Source: Thalassospira sp.
Lineage (GTDB): Bacteria > Pseudomonadota > Alphaproteobacteria > Rhodospirillales > Thalassospiraceae
Reading direction: 5' to 3'
Assembly: GCF_002709775.1 (NCBI RefSeq)
Contig: NZ_PAQR01000007.1
Coordinates: 87,207 to 151,206 of the forward strand
Length of the DNA stretch: 64,000 nucleotides
Shown: piece by piece, positions 1 to 8,261 of the stretch
Layout of the letters: each line of letters opens with the position of its first letter
Numbering within the stretch: position 1 is the stretch's first letter
The notes under the pieces: model-generated
The model's database searches: none
What the model saw: only the letters and a program-made list of their open reading frames with translations
Told to the model about the DNA's origin: nothing
Position numbers and translations under genes: made by a program

Positions 1-90
1 CTTGGCTGCCAGATCATCATGAGCGACGAGCTTGACGGCCTGCGCGTGACCCTGCCGTCCGCGACCCGTAACATGATGGTCGACAAGTAA
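1..90 (+). CDS. fdx: ISC-type [2Fe-2S] ferredoxin, C-terminal end only
   Basis: Only the last 29 codons lie in the window, reading LGCQIIMSDELDGLRVTLP and ending at TAA 88-90. The LGCQI Cys followed by ELDGL and a short P-rich tail is the typical C-terminus of adrenodoxin-like ferredoxins of the ISC iron-sulfur assembly system; that Cys is the last cluster ligand. The next gene is iscX, which normally follows fdx in isc operons, so the assignment rests on both sequence and context. The start and most of the protein are outside the window. Confidence 0.85.
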   Translation, partial: LGCQIIMSDELDGLRVTLPSATRNMMVDK

Positions 91-148
91 GTTTTATCAC
101 CTTCTGCTGACCGGGCGGGTGACCGCCCTGGCGCCAAAGGAGACAGAT

Positions 149-346
149 ATGCGTTGGACAGATATTCAGGACATCGCGATCGAGCTTGAGGAAGCCCATC
201 CTGACAAGGATAACCTCAACCTTCGCTTCACCGACCTGCATAAATGGGTCACTGAGCTTGAAGGGTTCGAAGACGATCCCGCGAAATCGAACGAGAAAAT
301 TCTCGAAGCCATCCAGATGGCCTGGATCGACGAACGCGAAGACTGA
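149..346 (+). CDS. iscX: IscX, Fe-S cluster assembly accessory protein
   Basis: A 65-aa acidic protein starting MRWTDIQDIAIELEE and containing DLHKWV and the ending AWIDERED, which are hallmarks of IscX (YfhJ). It is a small iron-binding partner of the cysteine desulfurase IscS that tunes Fe-S assembly. I chose ATG 149 because an AAAGGAGA ribosome site lies 5-12 bases upstream; an in-frame upstream start would add ten non-conserved residues. It follows the ferredoxin by 58 bases, consistent with the end of an isc operon, and is followed by a terminator-like hairpin. Confidence 0.93.
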   Translation: MRWTDIQDIAIELEEAHPDKDNLNLRFTDLHKWVTELEGFEDDPAKSNEKILEAIQMAWIDERED

Positions 347-398
347 TTTTGATGAGCGTGATGTGCGCCAGACGGCCTGCACCCTGATCACGAAATAC

Positions 399-434
399 CG
401 GACCAGCCTGCACATGCGGGCTGGTCCGTTTTTG
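399..434 (+). terminator. Rho-independent terminator after iscX
   Basis: A 10-bp GC-rich stem (CGGACCAGCC / GGCTGGTCCG) with a 10-base loop is followed by a run of T residues. It sits between iscX and tenA and probably ends the isc transcript. Confidence 0.85.
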
Positions 435-473
435 TTTGCGCGAAGATATAAATAAACTAGGGACGTGACAACC

Positions 474-1178
474 ATGAGCAAAGCCGCCACCTTCACCGAC
501 ATCATCCCGGCCGACAGCCTGTTTGGCAAATTGCGCACCTGCGCGCCCGAAGCCTGGCAAAGCTATGTCTGCCATGACTTCGTCAAGCAGCTTGGCAATG
601 GCACGCTGCCCGAAGCTGCGTTCAAGCATTACCTTATTCAGGATTACCTGTTCCTGATCCAGTTTTCGCGTGCCTATGCGCTGGCGGTCTATAAGGCCGA
701 AGACCTTCACGCCATGCGCCAGTTTTCCGGCACCGTGCACGCCATCCTTGATATGGAAATGAGCCTGCATCTCGACTTCTGCAAAGGCTGGGGCCTTTCC
801 GAGGCCGATATCGTCGCCCAGCCAGAGGCGCGCGCATGTATCGCCTATACCCGCTATGTGCTTGATCGTGGCCATCAGGGCGATGTGGTCGACCTGCAGG
901 TGGCCCTGATGCCCTGTATGGTGGGCTATGCCGAAATCGCAAACCGCCTGATGGCAAGTTCTGATACAAGGCTTGACGGCAATCCGTACCGGGCATGGAT
1001 TGAAATGTATGCGTCCGAAGAATTCCAGGACGTGGCAAAGGCCGAGATCGAGTTGCTTGAACATACATCCGCAACCCGTGGCGGTCATCGCCGCCTTGAA
1101 GGGCTGGTCGAGACCTTTACGATGGCAAGCCGCCTTGAAGCCGATTTTTGGCAGATGGGACTTGATCTGGCAAAATAG
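474..1178 (+). CDS. tenA: TenA family thiaminase II / aminopyrimidine aminohydrolase
   Basis: A 234-aa all-helical TenA/THI-4 protein. TenA hydrolyses aminopyrimidine breakdown products of thiamine so that HMP can be salvaged. The catalytic cysteine is visible in ALMPCMVGY (about residue 148), and the YLIQDYLFL segment near residue 58 carries the conserved active-site acid. ATG 474 is preferred over the in-frame GTG 465, because AGGGA at 459-463 is well spaced for 474 and too close to 465. No thiamine riboswitch was recognised upstream and no thi genes adjoin it, so it appears to be a stand-alone salvage gene with its own terminator. Confidence 0.92.
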   Translation: MSKAATFTDIIPADSLFGKLRTCAPEAWQSYVCHDFVKQLGNGTLPEAAFKHYLIQDYLFLIQFSRAYALAVYKAEDLHAMRQFSGTVHAILDMEMSLHLDFCKGWGLSEADIVAQPEARACIAYTRYVLDRGHQGDVVDLQVALMPCMVGYAEIANRLMASSDTRLDGNPYRAWIEMYASEEFQDVAKAEIELLEHTSATRGGHRRLEGLVETFTMASRLEADFWQMGLDLAK

Positions 1179-1214
1179 GCCAATATCGCCTATATAAGCT
1201 CGAAAGACGACGTG

Positions 1215-1246
1215 CGGGTGGCGGAAATGCCGCCCGTTAGCTTTTT
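1215..1246 (+). terminator. Rho-independent terminator after tenA
   Basis: The stem CGGGTGGC / GCCGCCCG (one G-T pair) with a short loop is followed shortly by TTTTT, 37 bases past the tenA stop. Confidence 0.75.
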
Positions 1247-1295
1247 GGATTAACTTCTTGTCGCTGCGGCCTTGACCCGCAGATGGGTGGGAAAA

Positions 1296-2441
1296 ATGAA
1301 CTCTCTTGGCTTTGATAAAGCCCCGGAAGATACCCGCGTGGTTGTCGCCATGTCGGGCGGGGTTGATAGCTCTGCCGTTGCAGCCCTTCTGAAATCAGAA
1401 GGCTATGACGTGGTGGGCATCACGCTTCAGCTTTATGATATGGGGGCCAATGCCCCGACCCGTGCGAAATCCTGTTGTGCCGGGCGCGATATTTATGATG
1501 CGCGCAAGGTGGCCGAGGATATCGACATTCCCTATTACGTGCTCGATTACGAATCACGCTTCCGCGAAGAAGTGATCGATGATTTTGCCGACAGCTACAT
1601 GCGCGGCGAAACCCCGATCCCCTGCGTGAAATGCAACCAGACCGTCAAGTTCCGCGATCTGCTTGAAACGTCCTATGACCTGGGCGCTGATTGCATGGCG
1701 ACCGGCCATTATGTGCAGCGGAAACTGGGTGCCAATGGTCGCGCTGAACTGCACCGTGCGGCCGATCCCAACCGCGATCAAAGCTACTTCCTGTTCACCA
1801 CAACCCAGGAACAGCTCGATTTCCTGCGCTTCCCGCTGGGCCATTTGATGAGCAAGGCGGAAACCCGCGCGCTTGCTGCCAAATACGGCCTTGAAGTTGC
1901 CGACAAGCCCGACAGTCAGGATATCTGCTTTGTCCCGGATGGCAAATATGCCCGTCTGGTCGAACGCCTCCGTCCCGAGGCGGGCGAACCGGGCGAGATC
2001 GTTGATCTTGATGGCAATGTGCTCGGCGATCATCGTGGGCTTATCCATTACACGGTCGGGCAGCGCCGTGGGCTTAATATCGGTGGCACGGCAGAACCGC
2101 TTTATGTCGTCAAACTCTCGCCGGAAAAACGTCAGGTGATTGTTGGCCCGAAAGCCGCACTTGCCAAAAAACTGGTCTATGTCCGCGAGCTCAACTGGCT
2201 TGATGGTGACGGGATTGATGAAAACGGGGTTGAGGTCGAAGTCAAACTGCGCTCGGCCATGCAGCCGACGACCGCAACCGTCTACCCCGAAGCATCCGGC
2301 GAAGCCCGCATTGAACTGCACGATGCCCAGTTTGGCATCGCACCGGGGCAGGCCGGGGTGTTCTATCAGGGCGAACGCGTCCTTGGTGGTGGCTGGATCA
2401 CGCGTGAAGAACTGATCAGCAACACCGCAAGCGCTGCCTGA
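1296..2441 (+). CDS. mnmA: MnmA, tRNA-specific 2-thiouridylase
   Basis: A 381-aa cytoplasmic enzyme that installs sulfur at C2 of wobble U34 in tRNA-Lys, Glu and Gln. The ATP pyrophosphatase P-loop SGGVDSS is at residues 20-26. The two catalytic cysteines are C113 in [10 protein letters not shown] and C211 in DSQDICFV, equivalent to Cys102 and Cys199 of E. coli MnmA. The motifs TGHYVQR and DQSYFLF are also present and the length is normal. ATG 1296 is preceded by GGGTGGGA; the in-frame TTG at 1272 lacks support. The gene is followed by a strong terminator and then a tRNA gene. Confidence 0.96.
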   Translation: MNSLGFDKAPEDTRVVVAMSGGVDSSAVAALLKSEGYDVVGITLQLYDMGANAPTRAKSCCAGRDIYDARKVAEDIDIPYYVLDYESRFREEVIDDFADSYMRGETPIPCVKCNQTVKFRDLLETSYDLGADCMATGHYVQRKLGANGRAELHRAADPNRDQSYFLFTTTQEQLDFLRFPLGHLMSKAETRALAAKYGLEVADKPDSQDICFVPDGKYARLVERLRPEAGEPGEIVDLDGNVLGDHRGLIHYTVGQRRGLNIGGTAEPLYVVKLSPEKRQVIVGPKAALAKKLVYVRELNWLDGDGIDENGVEVEVKLRSAMQPTTATVYPEASGEARIELHDAQFGIAPGQAGVFYQGERVLGGGWITREELISNTASAA

Positions 2442-2453
2442 TCACCGAATGCC

Positions 2454-2490
2454 ACGGGCGAGGGCAGATGATCCTCGCCCGTCGGTTTTG
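2454..2490 (+). terminator. Rho-independent terminator after mnmA
   Basis: Perfect 10-bp stem ACGGGCGAGG / CCTCGCCCGT with a 9-base loop and a downstream T-rich tract. Confidence 0.85.
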
Positions 2491-2611
2491 TTTGGCGGAT
2501 TTGCGGAAATCTTTTTTGACAAAATCGTCAAAAAGGCGCTTGACGGGGACGGCTCCCTGACTTAAAAACCGCCTCGTTCCGCACCGTACGGAACACCACA
2601 AAATTGCTTGT

Positions 2612-2688
2612 GGCGGAGTAGCTCAGCTGGTTAGAGCAGCGGAATCATAATCCGCGTGTCGGGGGTTCAAGTCCCTCCTCCGCTACCA
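2612..2688 (+). tRNA. tRNA-Met (CAT), elongator type
   Basis: A 77-nt cloverleaf including encoded CCA. The acceptor GGCGGAG pairs with CTCCGCT (first pair G-U); the D-loop is AGCTCAGCTGGTTAGAGC, the anticodon loop is AATCATAATCC with CAT, and the T-loop is GGTTCAAGTCC. The GTAGCTCAG...TCATAAT pattern matches elongator tRNA-Met rather than initiator (no C1-A72 mismatch). A tRNA-Ile2 with lysidine also has CAT and cannot be fully excluded. A terminator hairpin follows. Confidence 0.93.
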
Positions 2689-2697
2689 ATTAAATAA

Positions 2698-2728
2698 GCC
2701 CTGCATCCCTGATGCAGGGCTTGTTTCA
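2698..2728 (+). terminator. Terminator after tRNA-Met
   Basis: Perfect 10-bp stem GCCCTGCATC / GATGCAGGGC with a 3-base loop, then TTGTTTCATTT. It begins 10 bases after the tRNA CCA end. Confidence 0.8.
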
Positions 2729-2961
2729 TTTCTACGCGGCAGGAGAGGGCTTGAGCCCCTGGTTCGCGAGAAAGCGAGGCACGCAGCTTTCGAGAGACAT
2801 CGCTCATCGGGCGATGGTCCGCCGGGCAAAGCCCAAGGATAAAAAGCAGCCCAAAGGCTGGTTTTTACAATTCCTTTCGTGCCAATTGCTTATATCAGTT
2901 CTATGAAGACTGCCTGACCTCCATAGAAGAGAAAAGGCCAGTTGCTGATTGGGCGTATTAA
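2729..2961. other. Non-coding spacer with a second hairpin
   Basis: No convincing gene. A hairpin at about 2839-2866 (AAAAAGCAGCC / GGCTGGTTTTT) could act as a bidirectional terminator. Base composition shifts to AT-rich at about 2870, where the following unrecognised gene begins on the other strand. Confidence 0.5.
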
Positions 2962-3726
2962 CTAATTGATTTCTTTTAGGTCATCTAGCGCGTTGCAAAC
3001 TGCTTTCAGCTTGCTGAGGGCTGTCCGCGAGTTATCAATTAGATAGAGTTTTTCCTCGCCCGCACGAAATTTGTTCTCTCTGATGTAAACGAAGTCATTT
3101 TGTATGCAGGATACCGATTGCAAAAGGCATCCTGCAGTAGACTCAGCGTTTGAGTGGATTAACTTCACAAGTCGGAGTTGATCTGGTGACAGTGTCGCCT
3201 GAAAATTGTCTTTTAACCAACCAAAGTGAGCAGCGATCTCTTGAGTTCTCTCGATAACTTCTTGTGCGCGTTTTGTGTCAACGAGACTGAATGCGATTTT
3301 TAGATCCTCATTGTTCTCACTAATACGTTTGCGCTGCTCTAGCTCTTCCCTTGTAAGGCCCTCGTCATGTTCTGGAAAACGCTCCTCGGGTCTTAACTCG
3401 TTGCTCAGAGTCAGTTTGTTTCCTAGGTTTTCAAGCTGGGGCTGAAGTTCTTTTAGTCTCTCCAACGCAACAGGAGCTTTTTCGATTGCGAGCGCAAAGC
3501 GCTGGTGAAAAGGTTTCATTGCTTTTGTATGTGCTGCATCTTCTTGCCATTGGAAGCTTAGATGAGCAGCGAAGAATGCACCAAACACACCAATTGCTGA
3601 TCCTAAAATGCTTCCCCATCCATCAGATACTATGGACAGTGACGGTAAAAAAATTAGTGAGCTAACTATGCCCGTGAGCCAACCGCAAAGAAGTAAAACC
3701 AACGCATGAAGTTGCTTGTCTTTCAT
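2962..3726 (-). CDS. Unrecognised two-TM membrane protein with coiled-coil region
   Basis: A 254-aa protein I do not recognise. It starts MKDKQLHALVLLLCGW, with two hydrophobic segments at about residues 6-27 and 37-56 (GSAIGVFGAFFAAHLSF). A charged, helix-rich cytoplasmic part follows, with likely coiled coil around 75-150 (RLKELQPQLENL, REELEQRKRISENNEDL). Codon use is visibly more AT-rich than in neighbouring genes, which together with the position just past tRNA-Met suggests horizontal acquisition. No enzyme motif is visible. Layout (membrane anchor plus coiled coil) resembles many small accessory or phage-defence-associated proteins, but that is not evidence of function. Confidence 0.7.
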   Translation of the reverse strand: MKDKQLHALVLLLCGWLTGIVSSLIFLPSLSIVSDGWGSILGSAIGVFGAFFAAHLSFQWQEDAAHTKAMKPFHQRFALAIEKAPVALERLKELQPQLENLGNKLTLSNELRPEERFPEHDEGLTREELEQRKRISENNEDLKIAFSLVDTKRAQEVIERTQEIAAHFGWLKDNFQATLSPDQLRLVKLIHSNAESTAGCLLQSVSCIQNDFVYIRENKFRAGEEKLYLIDNSRTALSKLKAVCNALDDLKEIN

Positions 3727-3776
3727 GGTTAAAGTCCAAAAATATATTTGTGTGTATTACATATTTACAGTTCTAT

Positions 3777-4070
3777 TTATAATCGTGAAAGGGGCCTTTT
3801 CGCTTTCTGTGTCTTAACCGCAAAAGCGCCTTTCGCTTCGATCAAATTGATCAGATTGGCATTAATCGTGAGGTTTATCCTGTGCGTTTTTCCTGAAATG
3901 GTCACGGTGATTGCGACAATACAGACGGCTCCATCTGCAAGTTCTATGGTCGTTGAGTGTGTTAGGATGTTTTTACGGTCGGCCTGCATGCGTTCGACGC
4001 GAAAGTTAAGGGGCTCTGCTTCCAGTTCCAGCAATTCTGTTATCGTTTTGCTCGCTTCCCATCCTACCAA
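3777..4070 (-). CDS. Possible small hypothetical protein
   Basis: A 97-codon frame from TTG 4070. The product has an acidic helical N-terminal part (ITELLELEAEPLNFRVERMQ) and a strand-rich part (VCIVAITVTISGKTHRINL), which looks more protein-like than the overlapping plus-strand frame 3748-4077. There is no ATG at the start and no clear ribosome site, so it could be a truncated or degenerate gene. It is in the same AT-richer stretch and orientation as the upstream membrane protein. Function unknown. Confidence 0.3.
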   Translation of the reverse strand: MVGWEASKTITELLELEAEPLNFRVERMQADRKNILTHSTTIELADGAVCIVAITVTISGKTHRINLTINANLINLIEAKGAFAVKTQKAKRPLSRL

Positions 4071-4122
4071 CGTATAGATATAGTCTGAGAAACCCCTCTG
4101 TTTGGGAAGCCCGCGCCCACCG

Positions 4123-5433
4123 ATGCCCGACGCCGTTTATTTGTTTATTTCCCTGTTTCTTGCCGTCGTTGCCGTTGTTGCGGTGGGCTATGCGGCCCGT
4201 TTGCACAGACAGGAAACTGCGCGTCAGGACCTGTCTGATGCCGTGATGGCGATGATTTCCGACGGTATTGTGACGCTTGGTGCGGATGGTTCTGTTAAGC
4301 GTCTCAACGCAGCCGCCAAAGCGATGTTTGGCCGGGAGGTTTCGGGTCGGAACCTCGCCGATCTGCTACGGGGCTTTCCCGGCGCTGGCGACGCATTGGC
4401 GCAAATCGAATACCGGGCCGACGCCGTTCGTGCGGACGGCTCGATTTTCCCGGTTACCGTGACGCTTTTGGCGCCAAGTGACCGGAGTGAAACCGTTCTG
4501 ATTATCCGCGATCTCTCGCGTATTCGGCCGGGTGCGACCGAGGAAGAACAACGCTTCAAGCAAAGCCAGTATTTCGCGCGCATCGGGACCTGGGACTGGC
4601 GCATTGATACCGACGAGCTTTACTGGTCGGACGCGATTTATGGCATGTTTGGCTATAAACCGGGCGAGGTCACGCCGACTTATTCGCTGTTTTGTGATGC
4701 CGTGCATCCCGATGACAAGGAGCACGTCCGCGCAGGTGAAATCCGCTGCATTGAAACCGGCGAAAACCATGACGAGGAATACCGCGTGGTTTGGCCGGAT
4801 GGCACCATCCGCTGGCTGCGTGAAACCGGCAATGTCACCAAGAACGAGGCGGGCCAAACCATCAAGATGATGGGGGTTGTGCGCGACATTACCGAGGAAC
4901 GCGCCGAAACCGATCAAATCCGTGACCTTGCCTTCCATGACCCGCTGACCCGCTTGCCAAACCGGATCATTTTTGAAGACCGTCTGCGCAAGGCGATGGA
5001 CCGTGCGAAGCGCAACAAAAAGCGCGTTGCGGTGGTGTTTATGGATCTTGACGGGTTCAAGCAGATCAATGATGAGCTTGGCCATGTCGCGGGTGATCAC
5101 ATTCTGATCAATACCGGGCAGCGCTTGATGAATTCCGTCCGGGCCTCTGATACCGTGGCGCGCATCGGTGGGGATGAATTTACCGTCATTCTCGAGGACC
5201 TTGAAACCGATGCCGAGGTCCATGGCATTGCAGACAAGATTCTTGGCGCAATCGCCGAGCCGATGGAATTGGGCGAGGGCAGCTATCGCGTCGGTGCCAG
5301 CCTTGGCATCGCGATTTATCCCGAACATGCCAGAACGCTTGATACCCTGATCCATATCGCCGATCAGGCAATGTATGCCGCTAAGGCAGAGGGCACGAAC
5401 CTTTATCACATCGGTTGGGAGATGGCAGAGTGA
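4123..5433 (+). CDS. PAS-PAS-GGDEF diguanylate cyclase
   Basis: A 436-aa membrane-tethered signalling enzyme predicted to make cyclic-di-GMP. One N-terminal transmembrane helix (about residues 5-24, YLFISLFLAVVAVVAVGY) is followed by a PAS domain (about 35-140), a second PAS domain with PAC segment (about 150-265; EEYRVVWPDG) and a GGDEF domain (about 275-430). The active-site motif is intact in RIGGDEFTVI, and no RxxD inhibitory site precedes it at the usual place. ATG 4123 is preferred to TTG 4102. Its stop overlaps the GTG of the next gene (GTGA), so the GNAT gene is translationally coupled. Confidence 0.92.
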   Translation: MPDAVYLFISLFLAVVAVVAVGYAARLHRQETARQDLSDAVMAMISDGIVTLGADGSVKRLNAAAKAMFGREVSGRNLADLLRGFPGAGDALAQIEYRADAVRADGSIFPVTVTLLAPSDRSETVLIIRDLSRIRPGATEEEQRFKQSQYFARIGTWDWRIDTDELYWSDAIYGMFGYKPGEVTPTYSLFCDAVHPDDKEHVRAGEIRCIETGENHDEEYRVVWPDGTIRWLRETGNVTKNEAGQTIKMMGVVRDITEERAETDQIRDLAFHDPLTRLPNRIIFEDRLRKAMDRAKRNKKRVAVVFMDLDGFKQINDELGHVAGDHILINTGQRLMNSVRASDTVARIGGDEFTVILEDLETDAEVHGIADKILGAIAEPMELGEGSYRVGASLGIAIYPEHARTLDTLIHIADQAMYAAKAEGTNLYHIGWEMAE

Positions 5434-5888
5434 GGACCGATAACATCGAAATACGCCCCGCCACCCGCGATGATCGTGATGCCTGGGAAACTCTGTTTCG
5501 CGACTATATGGTGTTTTATGGCTGTGCTGTTTCTGAAACCGCACTCGACACCACTTGGGGCTGGATCAGCGATCCTGACGGCCCCATGGAATGCCTGCTG
5601 GCCGTCAAGGACGGGCAGGTCGTCGGCCTTGCGCAATACCGTGCGGTGCCCGAAACCCTAACCGGTAGCTGGTTCGGCCATCTTGACGATCTTTTCGTCG
5701 CATCCGAGGCCCGCGGTGCTGGTGTGGCACAGGCCCTGATGACAAAGCTTTGCGATATCGCCCGCGACCAGGGATGGTTCAAACTCACCTGGATCACCGC
5801 CGAAGACAATGCAACCGCCCGCAGGCTGTATGATCAGATCACAGATGCCTCGAACTGGGTGGTTTACGAGCGGATGCTTGGGGATTGA
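5430..5888 (+). CDS. GNAT family N-acetyltransferase
   Basis: A 152-aa single-domain GNAT protein (IEIRPATRDDRDAW at the start). The acetyl-CoA-binding motif A is visible as DDLFVASEARGAGVAQALM (about residues 84-102), followed by LTWITAEDNATARRLYD, the usual alpha4 segment. Substrate unknown. GTG 5430 overlaps the stop of the diguanylate cyclase gene, indicating coupling; an upstream in-frame TTG lies inside the preceding gene. It converges on the AraC gene with a one-base gap. Confidence 0.88.
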   Translation: MRTDNIEIRPATRDDRDAWETLFRDYMVFYGCAVSETALDTTWGWISDPDGPMECLLAVKDGQVVGLAQYRAVPETLTGSWFGHLDDLFVASEARGAGVAQALMTKLCDIARDQGWFKLTWITAEDNATARRLYDQITDASNWVVYERMLGD

Positions 5889-5889
5889 A

Positions 5890-6822
5890 TTATGAGAGGC
5901 TACGTGAGGGAGTGTTTTGCGCTTCCTTGCCATAGCCACGCGGGGCACAACCCATCACCCGTTTGAATGCTGTGCTGAAGGAGCTTTCAGACTCATAGCC
6001 CAGTGACAGCGAGATTTGTGAAAGTGGCTCTCGGGAATGCAGCAGCTTTTCACCCGCCAGCATCATGCGCCATTGGGTCAGATAGGCCATCGGGCTTTGT
6101 CCGACCTTGTCCTTAAAACGGGCGGCAAATGCGGACCGCGACATGCCCGAACATCGTGCAAGGGTCTCAACCGTCCAGTTTTGTGCGGGATCGGCATGGA
6201 TTGCTGATATCGCTTTGCTGATTTGCGGGTCGGCAAGGGCAAAAAACCAGCCAACCCCCTTGGCATCATCATTCATGTACATGCGCAAGACCTGGATCAG
6301 CATCATATGTGCCAGATGCTGCAAAACCAGTTTGCTGCCCGGATCGTTTTTGCGCATTTCGGCCATGGTGCGTTCGATGCAGTGGCGCAGTTCGTTGCTT
6401 TCATCCCGATTGCGGATAACCACAAGCGGCGGCAACATCGCAAGCAACAAGTCGGCCTGCGGCCCTTGCAGCCCAAATCGGCTGCTTGCCACCACGCAAT
6501 CCCCGCCGCCATTAAGTGTTTTGATGGTGCCAAACCCGGCAGGTTTGAAGGTTGTGCCTGCTTGCAGTGGTGCGACATCAAGGTCGCTTGCCATCAAGAA
6601 CGCCTTGCCATGAGGCAGTAGGACGCAGTCTCCAGTTTGCAGGTGCACCGGCTCCGTCACGCCCTCAACCGAAATCCAGCAGTCCCCTTTTACCACTGCA
6701 GCCGTTTTGATGTTTTGCCCCTGATCGGGAAACTGGATCGCCCAGGGCGCGCCGATGTCGAACCCGGCCGAAAGGTAGTTTTCCGGGCGGAGAAGGGCGA
6801 GGATGTCGGAAAGCGGATCCAT
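5890..6822 (-). CDS. AraC family transcriptional regulator (cupin N-terminal)
   Basis: A 310-aa regulator. The N-terminal cupin-like sensor (about 1-190) includes DCVLLPHGKAFLM. The C-terminal AraC double helix-turn-helix (about 205-300) includes VETLARCSGMSRSAFAARFK and ISLSLGYESESSFSTAFKR with the usual PRGYGKE ending. It is divergently transcribed from the SDR gene at 6964, with about 140 bases between the starts, so the SDR gene is the obvious candidate target. Confidence 0.93.
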   Translation of the reverse strand: MDPLSDILALLRPENYLSAGFDIGAPWAIQFPDQGQNIKTAAVVKGDCWISVEGVTEPVHLQTGDCVLLPHGKAFLMASDLDVAPLQAGTTFKPAGFGTIKTLNGGGDCVVASSRFGLQGPQADLLLAMLPPLVVIRNRDESNELRHCIERTMAEMRKNDPGSKLVLQHLAHMMLIQVLRMYMNDDAKGVGWFFALADPQISKAISAIHADPAQNWTVETLARCSGMSRSAFAARFKDKVGQSPMAYLTQWRMMLAGEKLLHSREPLSQISLSLGYESESSFSTAFKRVMGCAPRGYGKEAQNTPSRSLS

Positions 6823-6963
6823 TGGCTGCCTGTTTGTGGACGAATGAGAATATATATTGGACTGATACGCATAGATCGTCCAGATCGCAAGCGATATCGT
6901 GCTTGGGACGGGAACATGATGTGTTCTGGTTTTTTCCAGATGTGATGTAAGGACGGAGTGACG

Positions 6964-7851
6964 ATGCGTGTGTTTGTAACAGGTGCGACGGGGTTTGTCG
7001 GATCAGCCGTGGTGCAGGAACTTCTTGATCACGGGCATTCGGTATTGGGTCTGACGCGTTCCGATGCGGGGGCCGAAAAGCTTGCCGCACTCGGGGCGAC
7101 TGCCTTTCACGGTGATCTTGAAGATGTGGGGAAACTTCAAAGCGGGGCGGCGTCCTGTGATGCGGTGATCCATACTGCCTTTGATCATGATTTTTCCCGC
7201 TATGTCGAAAATTGCGAAAAGGATCGCCGCGTGATCAGGGCTATGGGGGCGGTTCTGGCCGGATCGGATCGCCCGATGATTGTGACATCGGGTATCGCGC
7301 TTCTGCGTGCTGATCGGCCCTTGGTTGAAAGCGATACGGTCAGCGGAGATATCCCGCGCAAGGCTTCAGACGAGGCGGCAGCTGAAATAGCAGCAGATGG
7401 CGTGAATGTCTCGGTTATGCGGTTGCCGCCGTCAGTGCATGGGGCGGGAGATCATGGCTTTGTTCCGCTTCTGATCAACCTGGCACGGGAAAAGGGATTT
7501 GCCGCCTGTATCGAAGATGGCGAGAACCTTTGGCCTGCAGTACATCGCTTTGATGCGGCACGGGCCTATCGCCTCGCCATCGAAGATAACGCCAGCCAAA
7601 CCGCTTATCATGCCGTGGCGGAGGAAGGTGTCGCATTCGCCGATATCGCCCATGCGATCAGTGTCGGACTTGATGTTCCGTTCAAGTCCATGACGCTTGA
7701 GCAGGCCGAGGACTATTTCGGTTGGTTCAGCCATTTCGCGGCCATCGATTGCTGCGCATCAAGCGGGAGAACCCAGCAAGCACTTGGTTGGGTGCCGCGT
7801 GAAATCGGCCTGATCGAGGATATGCAAAACGCCGGATACTTTGATGAATGA
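6964..7851 (+). CDS. NAD(P)-dependent epimerase/dehydratase (extended SDR)
   Basis: A 295-aa protein with an N-terminal Rossmann fold: the dinucleotide motif GATGFVGSAVV is at about residues 7-17. A threonine/serine-rich strand (MIVTSGIALL) precedes a region without a clean YxxxK pair, so this is an atypical extended SDR rather than a classical dehydrogenase. ATG 6964 has AAGGA at 6949-6953; GTG 6958 is too close to that site. Divergent from the AraC gene and followed by a strong hairpin. Substrate unknown. Confidence 0.9.
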   Translation: MRVFVTGATGFVGSAVVQELLDHGHSVLGLTRSDAGAEKLAALGATAFHGDLEDVGKLQSGAASCDAVIHTAFDHDFSRYVENCEKDRRVIRAMGAVLAGSDRPMIVTSGIALLRADRPLVESDTVSGDIPRKASDEAAAEIAADGVNVSVMRLPPSVHGAGDHGFVPLLINLAREKGFAACIEDGENLWPAVHRFDAARAYRLAIEDNASQTAYHAVAEEGVAFADIAHAISVGLDVPFKSMTLEQAEDYFGWFSHFAAIDCCASSGRTQQALGWVPREIGLIEDMQNAGYFDE

Positions 7852-7857
7852 CGCAAT

Positions 7858-7887
7858 AAGGAAGGCCGGAAAGCTCCGGCCTTCCTT
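7858..7887. terminator. Bidirectional terminator hairpin after the SDR gene
   Basis: A perfect 12-bp inverted repeat (AAGGAAGGCCGG / CCGGCCTTCCTT) with a 6-base loop begins 7 bases past the SDR stop. Confidence 0.85.
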
Positions 7888-7888
7888 A

Positions 7889-8075
7889 TCATCGGAGTGT
7901 TCGCTGCTGATGATGGCCAAGGCTGGACAAAACCCGCCCGTCAATCACAATCAACACAACCCCGATGGCGGGGCAAGCAGGCCAAACTCTGTGTCATACG
8001 TCGGTACCCCAAAAATCACGATGACGCCGCCAAAACCGATCAGAATGCCGATGGCTTTGCGCGTTCTCTCCTTTG
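7889..8075 (-). pseudogene. Relic of an EamA-type permease gene, internally deleted
   Basis: Read on the minus strand, this stretch encodes RKAIGILIGFGGVIVIFG and TEFGLLAP, then jumps directly to IGVVLIVIDGRVLSS in another frame. These match two separated parts of the intact EamA permease at 8994-10022 (RKAIGVLIGFGGVILIFG, TEFGLLAP and IGVGLVIIDGRLLSK). More than 100 residues between them are missing and the junction shifts frame. It is therefore a collapsed paralogue, not an active gene. Plus-strand open frames here are its shadows. Confidence 0.75.
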
Positions 8076-8200
8076 TCATTTTCCGGTTGCGGTGTAGTAG
8101 GGCGTTCTGCGCTCAATCCAGGCTGTCAGGCCCTCATCAATATCATCGGTGCCGAACCCGTTTGGCTTCAACCTGCAAGCCTTCGGCAATGCTCAGATTG
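8076..8200 (-). pseudogene. Relic of an enoyl-CoA hydratase/isomerase C-terminus
   Basis: The minus strand encodes LSIAEGLQVEAK and, after a one-base frameshift, FGTDDIDEGLTAWIERR followed by PYYTATGK and TGA. The phrase GTxDIxEGLxAWIERRxPxY is the standard C-terminus of crotonase-family proteins. Only about 40 codons remain and they are out of frame, so this is a remnant. It directly abuts the permease relic. Confidence 0.6.
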
Positions 8201-8205
8201 ACGCA

Positions 8206-8240
8206 CAAAAGGACCGGAAGTTTCCGGTCCTTTTGTCAAC
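8206..8240 (-). terminator. Terminator after the lipoprotein gene
   Basis: A 12-bp perfect stem (CAAAAGGACCGG / CCGGTCCTTTTG) with a 6-base loop. It lies just past the minus-strand stop at 8262. Confidence 0.8.
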
Positions 8241-8261
8241 GGCGGACTAATTCTACGAACG

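Noticed and set aside
347-473. Thiamine riboswitch upstream of tenA
   Set aside because: The space holds only the iscX terminator; the conserved TPP-box sequence (CTGAGA ... ACCTGATCTGG type) is absent.
249-1088. 279-codon minus-strand frame opposite tenA
   Set aside because: tenA has its catalytic motif and ribosome site; the antisense product has no family features.
2712-2906. 64-codon plus-strand frame after tRNA-Met
   Set aside because: It starts inside the tRNA terminator, has no ribosome site and runs through a second hairpin.
3748-4077. 109-codon plus-strand frame
   Set aside because: Ser/Val/Arg-skewed composition and no ribosome site; the opposite strand looks slightly more protein-like.
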